Translations under genes and position numbers: made by a program | The notes under the pieces: generated by a model | What the model saw: the letters and a program-made list of their open reading frames with translations, nothing else | What the model was told of the DNA's origin: nothing | Database searches by the model: none | Origin: Budorcas taxicolor | Taxonomy: Eukaryota; Chordata; Mammalia; Artiodactyla; Bovidae | Assembly (NCBI RefSeq): GCF_023091745.1 | Contig: NC_068935.1 | Location: 15,731,775-15,795,774, forward strand | Direction of reading: 5' to 3' | Length of the DNA: 64,000 nt | In this document: piece by piece, positions 46,068 to 57,423 of the stretch | Layout: each line of letters begins with the position of its first letter | Numbering within the stretch: the first letter of the stretch is position 1

Positions 46068-46189
46068 CTGTTATCCAGCTTAACGGAAACCACATCCCCT
46101 CCAAGCAGGGAAGAGAAGAAGGAGATGTTGAAATTGTGCAGCTGATAGACCGCCACCTCCATGGGGGTCTGATACATTTCGGTGTTCAT
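46068..46189 (-). CDS. TSC22D3: TSC22D3 (GILZ) exon 1: N-terminal region
   Basis: Encodes residues 1-40 plus two bases of Ser41. The protein starts MNTEMYQTPMEVAVYQLHNF, the short GILZ isoform N terminus. The ATG at 46187-46189 is the first ATG after the predicted start site, because the ~245-nt 5' UTR contains no upstream ATG. The donor GTAACA follows at 46062-46067. Joined with exons 2 and 3 (122 + 52 + 231 nt) the frame is 405 nt, 134 codons plus stop, with no frameshift or internal stop, so the gene looks intact. The short isoform is the glucocorticoid-inducible one. Confidence 0.98.
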
Positions 46190-46436
46190 GGCTCGGGCTG
46201 CCGGGGAGCTCTGGCCGGGCTGCGGGCTGGACTGGGCTGGGCAGGCTGGGCGGCCGCCGGCGGCTGGCGCGCTGCGCGGGGCTGGGCTCTGCGCGTTGGG
46301 CCCTGGAGCTAGGATTGGGGCGAAGGCTGCCAAGAGGACCCAAAGCCGGGCGGGCGTTCCAGAGTTGAAGGGAAGTGACTCGAGGGGTGTCACCTAGTGT
46401 GTCACAAACTCCACGGCCGCCGGTCCAACCCAGACT
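46190..46436 (-). other. TSC22D3: TSC22D3 5' untranslated region (predicted)
   Basis: From the predicted start about 27 nt past the TATA box to the ATG. It is GC-rich and ATG-free. The exact start is inferred from TATA spacing. Confidence 0.65.
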
Positions 46437-46515
46437 CGGAGATATTTCGGCTCCTTCTTCTTTATATAGGAGGAGCCGGCTGCGTCACATGGCGTCAGGG
46501 GCCATGCAAATGAGT
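46437..46515 (-). promoter_or_regulatory. TSC22D3: TSC22D3 proximal promoter
   Basis: On the minus strand, in transcription order: octamer ATTTGCAT (46504-46511), CRE-like half site TGACGC (46492-46497), E-box CATGTG (46486-46491), second CRE-like half site TGACGC (46482-46487, overlapping the E-box edge), and TATA box TATATAAA (46461-46468). TATA spacing puts the start near 46432-46438. The paired CRE half sites around an E-box fit known cAMP and USF/bHLH responsiveness of this gene. Confidence 0.85.
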
Positions 46516-47190
46516 CCTGTACCAGGCTTTGTGGCCCAGTTAAACCACATCCCCTCCCTGAACCTTAGGCTGGGACTGTAAACAGTTCAGCACTTTCTTG
46601 TGCCAACTGGCATCTCCAAAGAGGGCTCTGGAGATTGGTAAAAAAACAAACTGGAGCTGATTTCTTAGAGAAATGAGAAGTAGAAATGCCATTGTAGGAG
46701 CTAGGAAGCGTTTGGTAGAGGGTGGCGCTGATTTTAAAAGCTCTTCCTCAGATGTCAGCCAGAACACTCGCCTGTCTTTGCCATGCAATCACAGGCTGCC
46801 GCCCTGGATACCCACCCTCACCACCAGTCTCCTCATTGCTTCCTGCCACCTGCCTTCTTGGCCTCTCTCCTGCACACAGACTTTGTCACCTGCAGGTCCC
46901 CTCTCCCAGCCAGCTTGCCCACTGGCTTGCCCCTATCCCCAGTACCTATCCACTCATCTCATCCTCAGATGTACCTGTCCATGTACTGACACATGCACAG
47001 ATCTGTGGCATGTACAGACTAGCCAATCTGTATTGCCAGTGTGCTTGTATGGAGGACACTGTAAGTGTTTAGGAACTCAGATGAATTGGGGAACATGCAC
47101 AGGGGAGCAGCTGGCGGCAGGCAGGTGGCAGAGGGGATGGGGAGGAGCCAGTAGGGGAGTGGGCACTGCAGTGACCACAAGATGCCAGAA
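46516..47190. promoter_or_regulatory. upstream flank with a FOX-type site
   Basis: Unique sequence. GTAAACA at 46578-46584 is a forkhead core about 145 bp upstream of the predicted start. An A-rich 'ggtaaaaaaacaaac' (46637-46651) is a weaker candidate. No repeat or exon is recognised to 47190. Confidence 0.55.
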
Positions 47191-47194
47191 AATA

Positions 47195-47322
47195 CTTTTT
47201 AAATTTTTTGGCCATGCCACGCAACAGGTGGGATCTTAAGAGTTCCCTGAGCAGGGATCAAACGTACTCCCCCTGCATTGAAAGCCTAGAGTCTTAACCA
47301 CTGGACCACTGGGGAAGTCCCT
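47195..47322 (-). repeat. CHR-type SINE (antisense)
   Basis: 'tttttggccatgccacgc', 'ctgagcagggatcaaacg', 'cactggaccactggggaagt'. Confidence 0.86.
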
Positions 47323-48063
47323 CATGTCCTTATTTTTAAAGACAAGATTTTGTTACTTTCCTAGAAACAGCTAATGACAACAAAATTATGAGTCGAGGCT
47401 ATATATAAACCATCCTAGGAGAATACCCTGTGATGGGGTCCAGTTATATACAGGGTTACAGGGTACTTCATAAACAGATTTCAAGTCACAAGGAGGATGA
47501 GGTGGTTGTTGCCTACTAAAAATTACACGTTTCCATCAAAATATATTTTCATTCTTTCTAGCCTCAATCTTAAAAAACAAAAACAAACCAAACCATCAGA
47601 GGCTCGAAGTCCTTTTATCCTGCTCTTTCCTAAGTGAGGCACCTAGTGGACAGAAGGAGAACTGCAGACAGATGGAGCAATCTAGAGAAACGGGACAGTT
47701 GACGCAACGAGGAGTAGTATTTACACCAACTCAGGACCATAAGGAGAACATCGGGTTCCACCACATATACAATAGTTTGGATGAAGCTAGGGCCAGTACC
47801 CATGAATCAGTTTGTGATTCAGGCTATGGTCCAAAGAAATAACTTAGTGTAATCACACCATTGGAAAAGTACTGGGGGCTTATCAGCAAAGGCTATTATT
47901 ATTTGCTTCAGGATATTTCACCTAACCAGGTGCCTGGCATGGACACCCTGGCCAAGGCCCCAGTTAAGCCTAGTCTGAAGGCCTTAATTTTCTCTAGGCT
48001 GCCAGTGCAGTTATGCCACCGAACAGCGAACATTTTTTAGTATGATGTGAAGCTCCCAATGGA
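47323..48063. other. unrecognised upstream sequence
   Basis: AT-rich unique sequence; no repeat, exon or strong site recognised. Confidence 0.45.
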
Positions 48064-48288
48064 TCGTGTGTGCGTGCTAAGTTGCTTCAGTCGTGTCCCA
48101 CTCTTTGCAACCCCGTGGACTGTAGCCTGCCATGCTCCTCTGTCCATGGGATCTTCCAGGAAAGAATACTGGAGTGAGTTGCCATTTCCTTCTCCAGGGG
48201 ATCTTCCTGACCCAGGGATCAAACCTGAGTCTCTTATGTCTCCTACGTTGGCAGGTGGGTTCTTTACCACTAGTACCACCTAGGAAGC
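48064..48288 (-). repeat. Bov-tA SINE (antisense)
   Basis: 'gtgtgcgtgctaagttgctt' to 'agtaccacctaggaagcc'. Imperfect flanking repeats CTCCCAATGGA / CCTCCATTGGA. It sits about 185 bp beyond the GRE cluster on the gene side. Confidence 0.92.
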
Positions 48289-48472
48289 CCTCCATTGGAC
48301 CCCACCAGCAGTAATACATGGACAAAGACCATTCTATTTGCAAAGGAGTGACAAACAGATCTACTGCAAACCTACTGCACTAGCCCCGGATGGTGATTTT
48401 CTTCACCCCAGTTTGGCTGGGAGACAATTCCAATCTCAGGATATCAGGTTATCCTCAGGTCACAAACTCTCT

Positions 48473-48555
48473 GAACAAGGTGTTCACACTAAACTGCGTG
48501 TAGTATATGGAACAAAGTGCAGACTGTATTTATAGATCATCAGGAACATTATCTG
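48473..48555 (-). promoter_or_regulatory. glucocorticoid response element cluster
   Basis: 48473-48485 is GAACAAGGTGTTC, a perfect inverted repeat with the 3-bp spacer required by the glucocorticoid receptor dimer. GGAACAAAGTGCA (48509-48521) and GGAACATTATCTG (48543-48555) are weaker, one-good-half matches in the same 80 bp. Position is about 2.0 kb upstream of the predicted TSC22D3 start, where functional GREs are known in the human gene. Confidence 0.8.
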
Positions 48556-49079
48556 AGCAAAAAAAAAAAAAGACGACAACAACAACAAAAAAAAACAAAC
48601 CTTCTTAAATCTGGAGCTTAATCGATATTGGAATTCCCTGATATCTTAATTTGCCCTCTGTGTCACAGAGAGTTTTCTTGGTCCAGAAAGGGTCTGAGCT
48701 GACCTTTCATTTGCTTGTAAATCTTTCTTAAACTCACTATTGCTACCCACCTCAAGATTCCAAGGGAGATGATGAAAAGAAAAAAGAGAGATAAATAAGC
48801 TAGGTCAGGAGGGAGAAAACACCACCAGGAAAACAGGGCATAGGAGAGGAGAAAAACCGGCTCCTTCAATGGGAACTCCCTTATATGGAGAGAGAGGCAT
48901 AAAATTCCAGGTAGTTCGGGGAGGGGAAAGCAAAAAGGTGAAGTTTGCTAGCGAGGCTGTGTTTGAATTGTACATTGCTGTTGTTGCTCAGTCACTAAGT
49001 CGTGTACTGTAACTGTACATTAATTATACTTCGATTAGAAATAAGCTCAGTTTGAGACCCGCTGACAATAACTGCTACC
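48556..49079. other. upstream flank, A-rich then unrecognised
   Basis: An A-rich tract (48560-48598) follows the GRE cluster. The rest shows no recognisable feature except a very short SINE-like snippet near 48985-49005. Confidence 0.45.
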
Positions 49080-49290
49080 ATACACTGAGCTTCGGCTATG
49101 GGCCAGACGCTGTGTTGGCTGAGTTACAAACCTGGCAGTGTAGGTGCTCTGACTGTCATTTTTACAGATGAAGAAACAGAGGGTCTGAGAGGCTACCTTG
49201 CCCAAGGTGGTGGCACAGTGAATAAATTAGAGAGCTGGGACTCCAGCCCAGGTCTTTCTGACCTAGAGACCAAGTTTGTTCTTACTACAC
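49080..49290 (-). repeat. MIR SINE (antisense)
   Basis: 'acactgagcttcggctatggg', 'tttttacagatgaagaaacag', 'aggctaccttgcccaagg' in antisense order. Confidence 0.88.
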
Positions 49291-52086
49291 TTACTAGTGG
49301 GGCAGGGAGTAAGTTTATTGAATGAGTGAATCAAGGCAGTTGGTGGATGTGTTGGAGGTGCCAGGAAAGTAGTGAGGGAGGAAGAAAAGGTGGGGGCAGG
49401 CCCACCTAGAAGTGTCTAGGACACCAGCAGCATGTGGGACCAGAAGAATATCCCAAGTGTCTAAATGAGCTTTATAAGAGGGCTTTGCTCACCCGCATGA
49501 TTTCAAAAGGCAGCTACGCAGTCCTCAACGAAAGCCCTCTCTGTCTAGAAAACTGAAACCATGACTCCCACCAGGTGGCTCCCAGGATGGACTACACAGT
49601 GCCCCACATGACGTAGGGAGTCTCGGAATAATAATCCAGTCAAACCTAAAGTCCCCAGGGCCCCGCTAACTGACGCCCTTAATTAACTCTTTCCCCTCAT
49701 TCCTGCTGTGCTCAGCTTTTAGAAGAATGAAACCAAGAGCAAGAAAACCAGCTCGTATCAGGGATGTAGTTTAACAAAACAACTTGGAAAGTATGTCCCA
49801 GGTTCAGCCCACACTCAGCAGATCTCTCTCCCCTGTTCACCTCTAGTTCACCAACCAGTAGTGAGAAGCACTCCCTATGAGGCCTCATGGTTCTCAGTTT
49901 ACAAATCGTGGCTGGATCCCTGGACCCCAGGGTTTGCTAAACTAAGGCCACCAACCTAAATAAAAACTGTCCCTGTAGGAAGATTTTCAAACAGCAGGCA
50001 TAAGAGAGATGCAGCGGGTAGTAGCGGAAGAGGGAGAAACTGGAGGAACCCAGAAGGCTTTCTGCTGAACCCTGGGCATACTGGAAAATTCCTCTGTCCA
50101 GAATAGCTGCACCAGACCTTGCAGTGAGTGGAAGTGCGCACTGTATAGGGTATCTGTGATCTGATTTGAGTTTTCTGAGTAAAGTGCTGATCCATGAGGC
50201 TGTCAGCATCCTTGTGCCCTGTGGACGTGGGCCTCAGGCGGGAAACAGTGGCCTAAGGATTCAACAGCACAGCCGCGCCAACGTGTGTATTGCCCGACTC
50301 CCTTTCTCCCATGCTGTGAGTTACATGACAGGCTGGACTGAAAGCCCTCACAGTCCCAGCACCCAGCTAATGAGCCGGCTCCTTTGCCGGCTCTGATCCT
50401 AGCCCTACAGCTGGGGGTTTCTGTGGTTAAACAGACACAGCTGACCCTCCCCCTCCCAGGGTGATGTTCTAGATGGAGGGCAGCAGGAGGGCGAGTCAGC
50501 TCCTCAACTCCCACCATCTCAGGTGGCCCTGGAAGCCACCTGAGGCTGGATGCTGAGACACTTGTTCCCTCAGAACTGGAAGAAGTGTCTCAACATTATC
50601 ACCAGTCTCTTCTCCTTCAAAAGCCAGACTCTCTAGGGCTGGAGCCCCTTCCTATTTTGGGTTCCCACAGCCCAGGAAGACGGAGAGTGGCCAGTCTGGG
50701 CCACAGAACTCGTGGGCAGGATCTGAGCATGCTGCCGAGGTGTGGGGACCAGATTGGGGTGGGTGCGGTAGGTTGGGGGTGGCAAGGAGGGGGAACATCT
50801 CACTTCCCTTTCTGTCACACTTGAAGCATTGTGTGCCACGCAGCCCAGAGGAAACTATTTATAGGCAAGTCTTCCTTATTTTCTACAGGATATGTTCCAC
50901 CCCCAAGATTCAGCCCTGTTGCCAGCAAAACACAGGGTCTGTGTCAGGAGATGTGGGAAGGTACGGGACTGGCCACCAAAGAAACGCTGAGTTAGGAGCC
51001 GGACAAGGAAATCATAAAGGCTACTGAACACAGTTGACGGGGTGGCTGCAAACAACCCTCCCCACTCACTCCCCTCCGCGCCCCCTCCGCCTGAAGCTCC
51101 GTCTACCTCTAAGTACTTACTTGTCCCTTTTTCTGAAGAGGCTGGGGGAGAAAGGAGGCTGCAAGGCCATCATTTAGTTTGTCCTGGCTTCACTCTTCTC
51201 TCTTGCCCTCAGGTTCCACGCCAGGGGTGGGAGAGTACAGACAGGAAGGACGCTGCCACTTACATGGTTACTCTGGCCTCATGGAAAATCCCCAAAGTCC
51301 AGAAGGAGGGAAGCAAGAAGGAAAGACAGTGACAGACAAAGTGCCTTGTCCTCAGAGGGTCACGTGAACTGCCCCACATGGCTGGGACCCAGAATGTCGA
51401 CTCTGGGGGGCAGGAAAATGGGGAGGGATCTGCAGGCGAAGATGCAGAAGGCAGCGGTGGGCTGCAGGGAGCCCAAGGGGAACTGTGGCAAGAGGGACAC
51501 TGTCTTGGAAAAGTGGATCTGGCAACCAATTTGGGCCAAACCTTGGCACCGAATGGTGGCAGAAGCAATGAATTGTGCCTTTCAGCTCCCTCCGGACGGG
51601 GTCCCACGTGAGCTTCACAAACAATCTCCCAGTGACACTATGGATGACAGGCAGAAGCCAAGCGCCATCTGGACAAGGCATTCCACCCTTTTGACCCTCA
51701 TTCAAAGAAGCCGGAAAGGGCTCTTGTCAAATCACCTTGGTTGCCCCACCTCTGGCATCTCACTTTGTCGGGGGGGGGGGGCGCGATTTGTGTTGGCATC
51801 TCAGCAAGACTGGAAGTATTGGCAACGTTATCCAGGAATGCAGTTTAGTTCAGTGGATCTTAAATTTCATGAACCTTGTGTCAATATTTATGCTTGTCTC
51901 CCTTCTCCTTATGCCTTGCAGCTGGGAAAATTTACCTCCATAATTTTTCTAGGTTCTCTTCCCATTTTCCACTGTGCCCATTACCCATCTACAAGTATGA
52001 AACAGACATTCCTGAAAAAAAAAAAGAGATGTCAAATTCACCTCAGTAAATGGAATACTCTTCTCGTCCCTCCTCCCCACACTAGT
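49291..52086. other. unrecognised single-copy 5' flank
   Basis: The longest repeat-poor stretch of the window (2.8 kb). The longest open frame (51346-52137, 263 codons, plus) has no recognisable domain and ends in low-complexity text. A G12 run lies at 51770-51781. At 52087-52131 a short TTCAG-rich piece resembles a BovB tail. Confidence 0.5.
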
Positions 52087-52131
52087 TGCCATTATCATTC
52101 AATTCAGTTCAGTTCAACTCAACTTAAATCA

Positions 52132-52463
52132 AAGTAGATTAACACCTATTCAAAGTAGAAGGCACATTTTATGGAAATTAAAAAAGCAAATAAACAAACT
52201 GATAGTACAGGTCAACAGCTGTGCTTCCTTCTACAATATCCTAGGCCTGTGGCGAACTCTGAAGTCTCCCTACTGGTTAGATCTCTGTGAAATGTTTACT
52301 TCAGGAAAAAGCCTAGGGCTTCAGGGTGCTCAGGATGGCAGTCTGGGGTTTGGGAGGGCCATACCACCATCATCACTCCATTCCCGAGAATTGGGCATGC
52401 TTGTTTCTCCCCACCCTGTCATTTGGTCCTTGTCCATCTAGACAGGGATAACACAGCAGTCAG
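52132..52463. other. unrecognised sequence
   Basis: Nothing recognisable. Confidence 0.45.
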
Positions 52464-52681
52464 GGGCTTCCCTGGTGGCTCAGATGGTAAAGAACCCACC
52501 TGCCAATGCAGGAGACATAAGTGATTCTAGTTTGATCCCTGGGTCAGGAAGATCCCCTGGAGAAGGAAATGGCCACCCACTCTACTATTCTTGCCTGGAA
52601 AATCCCATGGACAGAAGAGCCTGGTGGGCTACAGTCTATGCGGTTGCTACGAGTCAAACACGACTGAAGCCACTTAGCATG
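52464..52681 (+). repeat. Bov-tA SINE
   Basis: Sense copy starting 'ggcttccctggtggctcaga' and ending 'gaagccacttagcatgc'. Flanked by imperfect repeats around ACAGCAGTC / AGAGCAGTC. Confidence 0.93.
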
Positions 52682-52689
52682 CAACAGAG

Positions 52690-53995
52690 CAGTCTTAAAA
52701 CCTGGAATTTCCATGGGACCTAAGGCTCCTGTGACGTGGTTGACAGTGCCAGGGTCCCTCACTCTGATTCCCTTCCTTTGTAAACCAAGGGAACAAAGCA
52801 CAGGTCCTTAAGGGTCTCACAGTTGCCAGTGTCTTCCTTCTGAGTAGGGGGGGAATCTATGTTTAGCACGGGCGGGGTGTTCACCTCTGTCTGCCAACCT
52901 CCTGGTCTCCCCTCTTTGCCCAGCTGCTAGTGGTCTCATCCTTGTTCATATGGCCCTCCCAACTAGTGAGCATCTTCAGGTGAGCAAATAACCCCCCTCA
53001 TTGTGGCCCACCTTCTGAGAATCCCTGTGCTCAACAGCCCTCCCAGAGGCTGGGAGAGGAAGCAGCAAGAACACGGCCACTCTCCACGTGTGTTCGTCTG
53101 CACCAGACCTCCACCAGCTTCTCTGGGCCAGGGTGACCGACACTGGCAGGGCCTCTTCCCAGCCCTTCTGCTCTATGGAGCGGCCACAAGAGCCGAAATT
53201 CCAAGGCAAGCCATTTTTTCTGGCAGTTGCTGGGGTTACTCTGAGTGGTATGTGAAGGACTTGCGATGATTGGCAATGCTTGGAAGATGAGAACCCAGGA
53301 GGATCTTGTTGGGGACGCTGAGCCAGCAGACGAGGGGCCTGTGAAGAGGCCAGGGGCTCTGAGGTGGAGCACCTGGCTCTATTGCGGGCCCCCGCGATAG
53401 AATGGGTGACCTCTGAAGTGGTCCAGGTTCCCTGGGGAACAAAACGCTGGTAATAATGCCGGCCTCTTGAGGCGCAGGGAGGCTCCCAGGCCAGGATGGG
53501 TAAGCATTATGAGCCTCCCCGGGCTCCCACATTGTACTCCTGAGGCCCTTGCTTAACTCACAGTGGAGCTATTCACAGTAGGCTCACTTGAGGTGGCTCC
53601 TTGATCCTCTGTTGTGGGACTCTGTGGGCCTCTGGCTCTCCAGCCACCTCCCCCCTCCCTCGGGCTTCCTGGATGGAAAGAAGGCAGCCCAGCTGAGGTG
53701 CGGCAATGGCAGGAAGGGGCAGGCTACACACTACTCCCAGAACAGAAAAAAAGGAGAGAAACAAGGCAAGCTCCTCCCTGGACAGGCCCCCTGCCCCCAC
53801 CCTCCCCAGACATGGGAACTGAGCCAGGGAGCTCAAAGGAGTTCTGGGAGAGGTTAAGGAAGGCCCCCTGCCCAGGGTTTGAGAACTGCTGACAAGGAAT
53901 ACACACACCTTATCAGGAGGAAAGAGCAGCACAGAAGCACACACACACACATTTATGCAAACACCCTTTCGGCCTTTGACGAAGTCTAATTCACA
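52690..53995. other. unrecognised single-copy sequence
   Basis: GC-moderate unique sequence; chance frames on both strands. A short CA run lies at 53938-53950. Confidence 0.45.
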
Positions 53996-54001
53996 GAGAG
54001 G

Positions 54002-54326
54002 GGTTTCCCTGGTAGCTCAGCTGGTAAAGAATCTGCCTGCAAGGGAGGAGACCCTGGTTCGAGTCCTGGGTTGGGAAGATCTGCTGGAGAAGAGATAGGC
54101 TACTCACTCCAGTATTCTTGGGCTTCCCTGGTGGCTCAGACGGTGAAGAATCCAATTGCAATGTGGGAGACCTGGGTTTGATCCCTGGGTTGGGAAGATC
54201 CCCTGCAGGAGGGCGTGGCAACACACTCCAGTATTCTTGCCTGGAGAATCCCCATGGACAGAGGAGCCTGGCAGGCTACAGTCCGTGGGGTCACAAACCA
54301 TTAGACACAACTGAGCAACTAAGCAC
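54002..54326 (+). repeat. tandem Bov-tA dimer
   Basis: Two sense Bov-tA heads in direct succession. The first (54002-54120) stops at 'ccagtattcttg' and the second, full-length copy (54121-54326) begins immediately with 'ggcttccctggtggctcaga'. Related flanking repeats AATTCACAGAGAG / AATTCATAGAGAT surround the pair, so they probably inserted as one unit. Confidence 0.9.
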
Positions 54327-54329
54327 AAT

Positions 54330-55350
54330 TCATAGAGATAGGCAAGCCCAGGGCATCATTCAGTCTCTGTCTCTATCTCTCTCTCAGCTGATGCCAGCTT
54401 CCCCGTGACCCCAAAGGGGTAGTAAAGCAATAGGACATGGCAAGGTGGCAGGACAGGATACTCTAGACCCAGCCAGAGTGTCACAAGCCACAGCCTCTAC
54501 TCTGACATCGAAGGATGACTGAGTACTGTGCAAGGGTCATGGGTGACAGGGTCTTGGGAGTGGAAGTCAGGCGGGTATAGGGGGAACCAGCTTGATACTA
54601 CACACTGTCCACTGGCTGCAAGGAAGTGCTGGTGCTGCCAGGCCCACGGTTTTCAAAGAGGTCAATTACACATTCTAAGAAATAAAAACGAGCACCATTT
54701 GTGTGCCATCAATCATATGAATGCCTAAGAGATGATTCCTGCAGGCTCCTCATGAGATCAGTTCTAAGGAGACCCAGTCCTGGCATAGGCATCATATGTG
54801 ACTGATGGTCTGAGAAGCAAGATTTGAATGGCACTGAGGAAAATTCCCCCTCAGTCCAAGCTGTTTGCCTGACCAGACTACGGCAGTGCCTACAAATGTC
54901 ACCCTCCGAGTCACACCTTAGAGTTCTAATAGAATTCTTGACACTTTGAGGAATTAGGATTTTTTTTCCCCATGCAAAAGCCCTGGGAGAGTGCCATATT
55001 CTGCCACTATCAATTACAAATATTTAAATCGGGATGAACTCAATTTTTCTATTACTTTCAACAGAGCGGTCAGTGGCCGATCAGCATAAGATGAGCAAAC
55101 ACAGCAGGTACACCTTGCTGGTGGGCTGCGGAGGGCAAGAAATGGGTCCAGATGAGGAGAATACGGATGTCTGTGGATTGGGAAGGGTCCTTTCAGGGGA
55201 TGTGGATGCAGCGCTTGTGGCTCCAGTCCATGGGACTGCTTTTGGGAGTCACTGGCCTACAGGTGAGAGCCACGAGAGGGTCTACCTGAAGAGTCACCAT
55301 AATGCCAGTCACCATGACCCACTTTGTGTCACACACCATGATGGGGTTGA
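54330..55350. other. unrecognised single-copy sequence
   Basis: A CT-rich patch (54363-54387) and otherwise nothing recognisable. The 118-codon frame at 55034-55390 runs into a BovB fragment and has no known domain. Confidence 0.45.
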
Positions 55351-55351
55351 G

Positions 55352-55490
55352 CACTGTTGTTCAGTCGCTCAGTCATGTCCAACTCTGTGACTCCATGAAC
55401 TGCAGCACGCCAGGCTTCCTTGTCCTTCACTATCTCCCGGAGTTGGCTCAAACTTATGTCCTTTGAGTTGGGGATGCCATCCAACCCTTC
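55352..55490 (-). mobile_element. BovB 3'-end fragment (antisense)
   Basis: 'gttcagtcgctcagtcatgt' to 'gagttggggatgccatccaa', the last part of a BovB. Confidence 0.9.
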
Positions 55491-56570
55491 CGAGCCTAAC
55501 TTCTGTTCAGTCATCTCCTTCCCTCTCCTGTTTGGCTACCTCTTTCCCTCTCACTCCTGAACGCTTAATCAGATAATGAATGAGAGCCACTATTAGAAAG
55601 ATAACCCCAATCTGCTCTGATTTATAAGTCAACCTTTGGCAAATTTGGCCTCTCCATTATGAGGAACAGATTGCTTCTGAGACACTTCCCAGCTGTTCGT
55701 GGGTACTCTTGGCCTAGGAGGCTGGAGGTAATGGGGGTGGGCATCAGGGTGACAAGGGAGAAGAAGAACCTGGAGAGAGGGTGAGAATGGAGAGAGGCTG
55801 CTTTTTTTTCCAACTGCACGGTCTGGTCAATTAATCGGCCCTACCTCCCTTCAATAAAAGCTAGCTCTCCTGCAGCCCTGTGGCTGTCACTGCCTGGTCA
55901 AACATGGATCCATTCTGAGGTTGGCTGGAGGGCTGTGACTCAGTGCCCCCTCAGGAGCTTGCTGGGCTAACGATAAAGACTGGCCAGGATCTCTGCCAAT
56001 GTGCCCATCCCCACCCTGAGCCAAGCCTTGCTCTCCCCTGCCCCTACCACCTCATCCCATCCCGTGGCTTGCTAGCATCTGCCTGGCCAGGAGGGCGCCC
56101 TTGAGGCTCACTGACTCCCCCTCTCCCCAGGGAGAGCAGAAGGGGAATTCACTGCTCTCTGTGGTATGCATCCGGCCTATGTTTTGGTATCTTATTTTAT
56201 TTTTATGTTTAATTTACACTGCCTGCTAGGTTTGGGGCTTAAGTAAACAAAGGCTGTGTTTCCCCCAAGGCTTGGACTTCCTGGTTCTCTGTCAGCAAGC
56301 GAGTGACCCTTTTAACCTCTCACTCCTTGAGACAGGCAGTGTTGGGGGCGGGATTGGAAGAACAACATACTTTGCGTCAAAAGCCTGGAAACCCTTAGTG
56401 CCAGCCTGAAATACCATCCCCTCGCCCTTCTCCACGTGAATGTTAAGTCCCAAAGCTGCCTTACCAAGTACAGACTGCTTTTAAAGGGCACTGTAAGAGT
56501 ATAAGGGTAAAGCACAAGAAAAGGAAAATTCAAAGTATTCACATTGATTTTTTTTCTTTTGACAGATATC
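55491..56570. other. unrecognised upstream sequence with one FOX site
   Basis: No repeat recognised. GTAAACAA at 56243-56250 is a full forkhead core, ~9.8 kb upstream of the TSC22D3 start. Confidence 0.45.
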
Positions 56571-56815
56571 TCTGCGCATGCTAAGTCACTTCAGTGATAA
56601 GCAGCTTCAGTCGTGTCTGACTCTGCGCAACCCCATGGACTGTAGCCCACCAGGCTCCCCATCCATGGCATTCTCCAGGCAAGAGAACGGGTTGCCATGC
56701 CCCCCTCCAGGGGACCTTCCTGACCCAGGGATGGGATCCCCAAGGGTTGAATCCGGATCTCTTACTTCTCCTGCATTGGCAGGGGGATTCTTTACCACTA
56801 CCGCTACCTGGGAAG
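56571..56815 (-). repeat. Bov-tA SINE (antisense) with internal duplication
   Basis: 'gcgcatgctaagtcacttca' to 'cgctacctgggaagccc'. The CTTCAGT unit is doubled at 56588-56611 ('cttcagtgataagcagcttc'). Confidence 0.92.
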
Positions 56816-57409
56816 CCCGATGTCTTTGTGCCATCAAGCAAAGTCAGAAAAGCCCAGGTCTTGGTGGGTGGAGCCTTGGCAGTGAGCAGCCTTAAAGGCC
56901 TATAGACGGAGCAGAGCGCATTGGGCCTGCCCGGGAAAGGCTTCCTGCCAAATCTCATACATCTTAAAAAATAAGAGGAACACTGGCCCCTATGTCCTGG
57001 GATAGAGGTATAACAGCAAAGTAGTGAATCCTGGTTAACAGTTCTGACATCCTGTTATTTGCTAAAACTAATAAGACCGTGGCGTTTGTTGACAGAGTCG
57101 CAGAAGAACTAAAGTAAACATGGAAACTGAGGAATGGCCAAGTGTAGACAATTACTAACTTGGCAGTTGAGAAGATGGACTTTCTCAGACACCCCTTGGA
57201 CCTCTTGGGGCAGCGGGGCCTGAGCACAGTTGGGAGACAATCCAGACGCATCTGTCATCTTGCTGGGTGATTTCTATCCAACAGTAGGCTGCTGCAATAA
57301 GGGGCTTGGTCCACGGAGTTGAGTCCTCAGACAGAGAGTAATAACAAGAAGTGAGAGGAACTCTGCCACTGTGCATGGCAGGGGAGGGTCTCCCTGAGAA
57401 ACATGGCTC
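56816..57409. other. unrecognised sequence
   Basis: Nothing recognisable. Confidence 0.45.
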
Positions 57410-57423
57410 TAGCACCTGTTTTA

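Larger units (their letters stand above)
45560..46440. promoter_or_regulatory. CpG island over TSC22D3 promoter, exon 1 and intron 1
   Basis: CpG is frequent here (for example ggggcgcgcggcccagcg, cggcgcacggcgcgcggcc, cggcgcccgggctccggag) and scarce on both sides. Its position over the first exon agrees with an active promoter. Confidence 0.85.

Noticed and set aside
46064..46393. N-terminal extension of TSC22D3 in the same frame upstream of the ATG
   Set aside because: The frame is open upstream but has no ATG; the known protein starts at 46189 and the extension is GC-rich 5' UTR.
51346..52137. 263-codon plus-strand open frame
   Set aside because: No recognisable domain, competing frames on both strands, no promoter or splice context, and the end runs into A-rich and BovB-tail-like text.
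52464..52681. tRNA-like A and B box motifs as tRNA genes (here and in every Bov-tA/CHR copy)
   Set aside because: These are the tRNA-derived heads of SINEs without a cloverleaf or a 3' terminator.
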